DNA of 64,000 nucleotides from Sipunculus nudus (Eukaryota > Annelida > Sipuncula > Golfingiida > Sipunculidae): positions 66,845,916 through 66,909,915 of the forward strand of contig CM049315.1 of NCBI GenBank assembly GCA_026874595.1. The letters run 5' to 3'. Made by a program: the position numbers and the translations under genes. Positions within the stretch are counted from its first letter, which is position 1. The number at the start of each line of letters is the position of its first letter. Below the pieces are notes generated by a model. That model was not told the DNA's origin and searched no databases. It worked only from the letters and a program-made list of their open reading frames with translations. Below are positions 59,231-64,000 of the stretch, piece after piece.

Positions 59231-59470
59231 ATACTGAAATCTCTGGTTATCACCTCAGATATACTGAAATCTCTGGTTATCACCTCAGATATACTGAAAT
59301 CTCTGGTTATCACCTCAGATATACTGAAATCTCTGGTTATCACCTCAGATATACTGAAATCTCTGGTTATCACCTCAGATATACTGAAATCTCTGGTTAT
59401 CACCTCAGATATACTGAAATCTCTGGTTATCACCTCAGATATACTGAAATCTCTGGTTATCACCTCAGAT
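59231..59470. repeat. 30-bp minisatellite, 8 copies
   Basis: ATACTGAAATCTCTGGTTAT followed by CACCTCAGAT repeats eight times without visible variation, starting 73 bp after the 36-bp array. Confidence 0.96.
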
Positions 59471-62400
59471 ATTCACTGAAATGTCTTCATTACAGGTCAT
59501 GACTTCGGGATTATAGCAAGCACTGTACATATAAAACCTGAACTAAGGATGAAAAAAATTGAATTTTTGGCATCAATAATATTTAGTATCCACATGTACA
59601 GACTGTAAATTCCCCCTTTAAAAGGCTCCCTTCTTCTGAAGCATATACATGTATTAACACTTTGCAGACTCAAGGTCACCAAGATCAAGGACATCACCCA
59701 GAATTCAATAGGTTTCATGATATACCAGGTACGTGGATGAGCACATATTAATAGGAATCTGTCCATTAATTTATGAATTATATTGTTCACACTATAGCCA
59801 AGTGGCAATGATTGGGGTTTTAAAAGTCACAAAAACAAAGAAAGGATTGACTAGTCTCCTATACACGACACAGATATCCAAGATCTTTGGTCAACCTGAA
59901 TTTTTTACCATAACTTTCTTGAGATATTTGGAGATTTTGTGTGATCTGATTCTTGGCTTTGTGCAAGAACCGGTGCAATCAGACCAATGAGAGTTGGTGT
60001 CACATTTTTAAAATTTGGAGCTGGATACACAAAATGATACCATGCTGATTATAACTGGTAGCTCTGTGCACACCCTGGTGGTGAGACCAAGAGATCCTTG
60101 CCCTTCACAGCAAGTGTTACATCCAGGGAGACTGCAGTGTATAGCTGCTGTGTGGGAAGCATAATGAACAATGTGAAAATTTGATCCAGTGAGCATAAAA
60201 ACTTGCAGTATTTTAAAATCTCCATTTTATAATCAATTTATGAATAAAAAGGTCTGGTTTATATACATTAAACTTGCTAAGAAATAGATATTAAATCATC
60301 TAATTTTAAACCAATTTCCCCCTCCCATACCTTCCTTTTAAGTGCTCTGGGGGTTTGACCACTGGTTTACCTTAATCTCACCTGTCTTTTAACTGAATGT
60401 TCAAAGTTTACCACCAAGCACTGATACATGTAAATCTGTTATAACTAAAGATGAAATATAGTCACGGTCCATGAGCCATCAGTAAATTAAATAATTTGCT
60501 GCAAGGTGGTGGTACACGTTCTAAGTGTTGCCATACAGAAAGAGCCAGTTTGAATTCTCTGTCAGAGATGGCAATTTATGTCTTATTCTTTTAATTGACT
60601 GGGCCAGTCTGTCCAAAATTCTGATATATATCTTTTAATGGCACATTCCTGACCCCCTTCCCGTTTCAGTGTCTTTTTCTTAGTGATAATACTTGATCAC
60701 TGATCTTTATCTCTTTAATGCTATAAGCTTCTGGTACCTTTATTAAGCATACTGAATAATCAAGACAGAGGATTATTGCAACAGCTAAGCAGGGTTAAGT
60801 CAGCTCAGCTGGAGGATGAGGCAGGGTGACCTTGTTTTGGGCAGGCTGATGTAAACAATGTACAGGATATGGTTTATATGATAATCCCCAATTTGATCAC
60901 AGGCATGGCAAGCAGCCAGTGGGATAACAGGGGCGGAAAATTATAACTGGCCCAAGTGACAAGAGAAGCAAATAAAATGATGTGTTATGAGCAAAGCAGT
61001 AGTATTTTAAATTTAGACAATCTTGTATCTGTTGTTTGAACTCATACTATATTTATCCTGCCCAGCTGAAGTGACAAAAAAAGTCCTTTATATCAGTTTA
61101 CATCATGGCATAACTGGACTATGTTCTTTAAAGTCAACATTTAATGAGTACTATAGTTATAATATTGTGAATTAAATAGCTTCCCTGAATCTGATTCACC
61201 CCTTCTGGCTGAATTCATATACAATGAAAAAGCATCCCTGTGACAGTTTTATTAGTCCTGGGTAAGAGGGCATGTATTGTTAGCGAGTACTGCTACCAAA
61301 AAAAATGTTCACCAACATGAAAGTATATCTAGTCTGTATATACAAATAAGTAAATTGCTAACACATGAGAGCTAGCTTCAAGAACATTCTCTGAAAACAC
61401 AGTATTTCATCTGGGCTTGAAATTGCCATCCACCATGTGATTAAAGGATAAGAACATCAGAGTAATGATGACATATCTCTCCTTATGGGATGATAACACT
61501 ACATTTGTTCAAGAACTCCTCCAATGCACTGGATCACAGCTTTCCTTATATAGCACTCTCTGTTGAATATAGCCAAGAGTGTTTCAACCAATGAGAGCTG
61601 GCATCTCAGATTTACCTGATCTGGAACTGGCACATTTGTTATAAAATATACATAACAATGCAAAACATGTAAAAAATATAAAAATGTGATAAAATATTCT
61701 GCTAGATTTGCTCATTACAGATCCACAACAAGACTGTTCCCTACCTCTTCAGAAATGTTCACGGAAATTAGTGTTACCATAACAGCAACAAACCAACAAA
61801 AAAATACCAGTGAATACATAACCTCCTAGGCTGTGGTAATTAACCTGACTGCATTAATATCGGGACTGGTCACTTTTAGTTTTACTGGTCACCTGGACTA
61901 GTGCTACTTTTGTGTTGACATCAAACCCTGTGATATTGATATGTACAGTCACAAGTAGGCAGATGGAGGATACAAGGGAAAATGTTAGCTGGAACTATTA
62001 TGATGAAATATTAAAGCCAGATGACAGCCCACGATATACTGAGTCATTAGCTACAGCAGTCCTAATATGCTATATCTTTGCATGGAGAGCATGTGTTTAA
62101 TATTCCAGTCTAATGACTGACTGTTAGAGAAGTTACTGCCAGTGGAGAAAATAAGACACTCTGATGAAGCCAGTAGACCCCGGAGAAAACTTTCAACACC
62201 TCAAGGTATGGCTATAATTGCCTAAAAGGGGGGGGGGGGGGGTGCAAGGGTAGTAGTTGGCCCCTTTATCAGTTGATAAGAGAATACAGTAACAATATAC
62301 ATTTAAATGACACTCCGCAGAGAGAATATTTACACCAAAGACAAACTAGCAGATTCTGTGTGATTCTGATAACAAATAAAGTTAACAAACCAATAATTTG

Positions 62401-64000
62401 CACCTATTGACCTATCCACCACAACCCTTATGCTCCACCCCTTTGACCTAAATATGCTAATGATCCCCCGAAAGCTCCTACACAGAAGGCTTTCCATGTC
62501 TATATGGTGCGAGAGCTGTTTATTAGACAATAGTGACGTCACAAATTCATTCTAGTATGATGTCACATTAGCTGACATCATCAGCTGGAACTGCTATATC
62601 TCTGTTCTCTGGTGATTATCATATAACAATCATTGTGAAGTGTTTTGCAATATTTTGGAATATCAAACAAATTCTCAAACGAATTCAGAGGAAGATAAGA
62701 CATTTTTATTCACTTGGCAGTCGGCAGAAAAGCCCCTGCAACCTTTTGCATAAAAAATATTTCAGGAAAATATGAGGACACCACAACTGGTACAGACAAC
62801 ATTTTTTCTGTTTGGGAGAGTCGCCCAACTTATGCAGATTTTGCTCTTGTCAGGTGATTGACTGTTTACACTGCCGACAGTAACTTAATATTGGCTGCTA
62901 GCAACTGCTTTGCTTACGATTACCTATTGAATGAATAGGTGATTAAGGTCACAGGAAGTTGTTCAATTGCTGAAAGGGGAAAATGCGCTACCTGCTTATG
63001 ATATAACTATTATTCACTTTATGGCATGGTTGACATGTCTCCTATATATCCATGGTTCATTGCATCCGTAACAAGTGACCATTGTTTATCATCCTTGGAT
63101 ATGGATATGAAGTAATGTGACATAACAGTGAAGTGCTTGCAGGAGAAGAACACAGTAAACACTTAGGGGTTGCCAGCTCTTGATTACTGGTCCTTGGAAT
63201 ATGGGTGCCTCTTTCGTGTATCAAATCTGTTGTGACAATATCACTGTTCCCTGCCATATGGATTTAACTGACTGGTGGCAATATTTCACTAGTTAATCAT
63301 AAAATGGTTTAAATTGTTCACAGGAAAATGACATAGGGCAGGCTATTTCCGTAAAAGTTATTACGCATTTTCCTCCTTCTGCCCTAGGGGCAAAAAATTT
63401 GGCGTTCTTTGACTAGCAATACTAGGGAAACAGGGGTCTCGATGCTCAGCTGAATTTGTCAATATTAGGATCTTTTGTAAGAAATTTTTCAGGATGACTT
63501 CCCTGTAATCGTGATATCATGATATGCTTATTTGTCCACAGTTTTGGAACACACACATGCTCTTTTTGGGTTAATACCAAAATTTTATGACATCACCAGG
63601 GTCTTACTGTATACAGAAAATCATATATTTTCAAGGATAACATCTATTTTAAAATGGGTATGTTCAAAATGACAGTGATGGACAAAATGACAGAATCACA
63701 TTCTCCGAAAGCTGGCAATTATCCCACTTATAAGGAGTCGGACATGGCAGATAGCACTGACATTTGTGATATGGCAACAAATGCTGGAGTACATTTACCA
63801 GATCCTTTTATTATGATAGCTTGATATATTGCGATTAATTCTATTTCATTATCATAATATAGAAAAGTGATATCACCCCAACCCTACTTGTGACCAAAAA
63901 TCTGAGAACTTATTATCCTTGAACTTGCAGCATTTAAATTATTGTAACAATCTTTAAAAAAAGTGGGTCCAGTGACCTTGACCTTTGACTAGGTAACCTC
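59471..64000. other. Probable large esterase intron, no exon seen
   Basis: No esterase exon or other gene was recognised. 59628-59960 resembles 10728-11560. A G-run lies near 62228-62242. The final 110 bases match the 42.1-kb repeat. If the esterase continues to the right, this is intron sequence. Confidence 0.4.
63889..64000 (+). repeat. TGACCTTGACCTTTGAC repeat, truncated by window end
   Basis: 'CTTGAACTTGCAGCATTTAAATTA...GTGACCTTGACCTTTGACTAGGTAACCTC' matches 42125-42240 closely. Confidence 0.8.

Noticed and set aside
55930-59479. Three open frames longer than 1000 codons (one plus, two minus)
   Set aside because: They are produced by the 36-bp and 30-bp minisatellites, whose units are multiples of three and lack stops. 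No non-repetitive protein sequence is present.
59480-64000. Upstream esterase exon carrying the nucleophile serine
   Set aside because: No GESAG-like segment with splice sites was found on the minus strand in this interval; it is assumed to lie beyond the window.

Overview
The window looks like nuclear DNA from a bivalve mollusc. Coding exons are short and separated by long AT-rich introns with GT-AG junctions. It carries an N-terminal TIR-STING fusion, an architecture known from oyster. The repeat content is also bivalve-like: core-repeat elements resembling the 'pearl'/Helitron-like family, a GGATCC-ended MITE, and repeats rich in TGACCTTGACCTTTGACC. The species cannot be fixed from sequence alone.

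Four loci carry protein-coding signal. (1) 1974-4027 (-) is a BTB-BACK/propeller gene copy broken by an in-frame stop and two frameshifts. (2) 13712-29958 (+) is the centrepiece: nine exons that join in frame with canonical splice sites into a 560-residue protein with one TIR domain and TWO successive STING cyclic-dinucleotide-binding domains. (3) 35892-37931 (-) is the intact paralogue of locus 1, essentially one long exon whose 5' exon was not found. (4) 52754-55765 (-) holds the last three exons of a type-B carboxylesterase/cholinesterase-like gene; its 5' part, including the nucleophile serine, lies beyond the right edge. A short BTB fragment sits at 9411-9484.

The TIR-STING-STING gene appears to have arisen by duplication of a four-exon STING block (exons 2-5 and 6-9). 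The intron phases are the same in both blocks (1,1,0,1), and the central exon is 227 nt in both. The first STING domain keeps the residues known to bind cGAMP in human STING. The second has substitutions at several of them. No N-terminal membrane helices and no TBK1/IRF3 tail are present, so signalling, if any, would go through the TIR domain.

The rest is mostly repeats. These include a 355-bp tandem duplication (4831-5540), two Helitron/pearl-like elements in opposite orientation (7829-9158 and 47801-49283), and degenerate tandem arrays in the STING introns. There is also a pair of MITEs with 5-bp target duplications (43620-43826 and 53812-54009), a GCCGCGCGGC palindrome cluster (45300-45640), and a striking 88-copy, 36-bp minisatellite (55991-59157) in an esterase intron. 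Many open frames in the window are by-products of these repeats. All coordinates and alignments were read by eye; no search was run.
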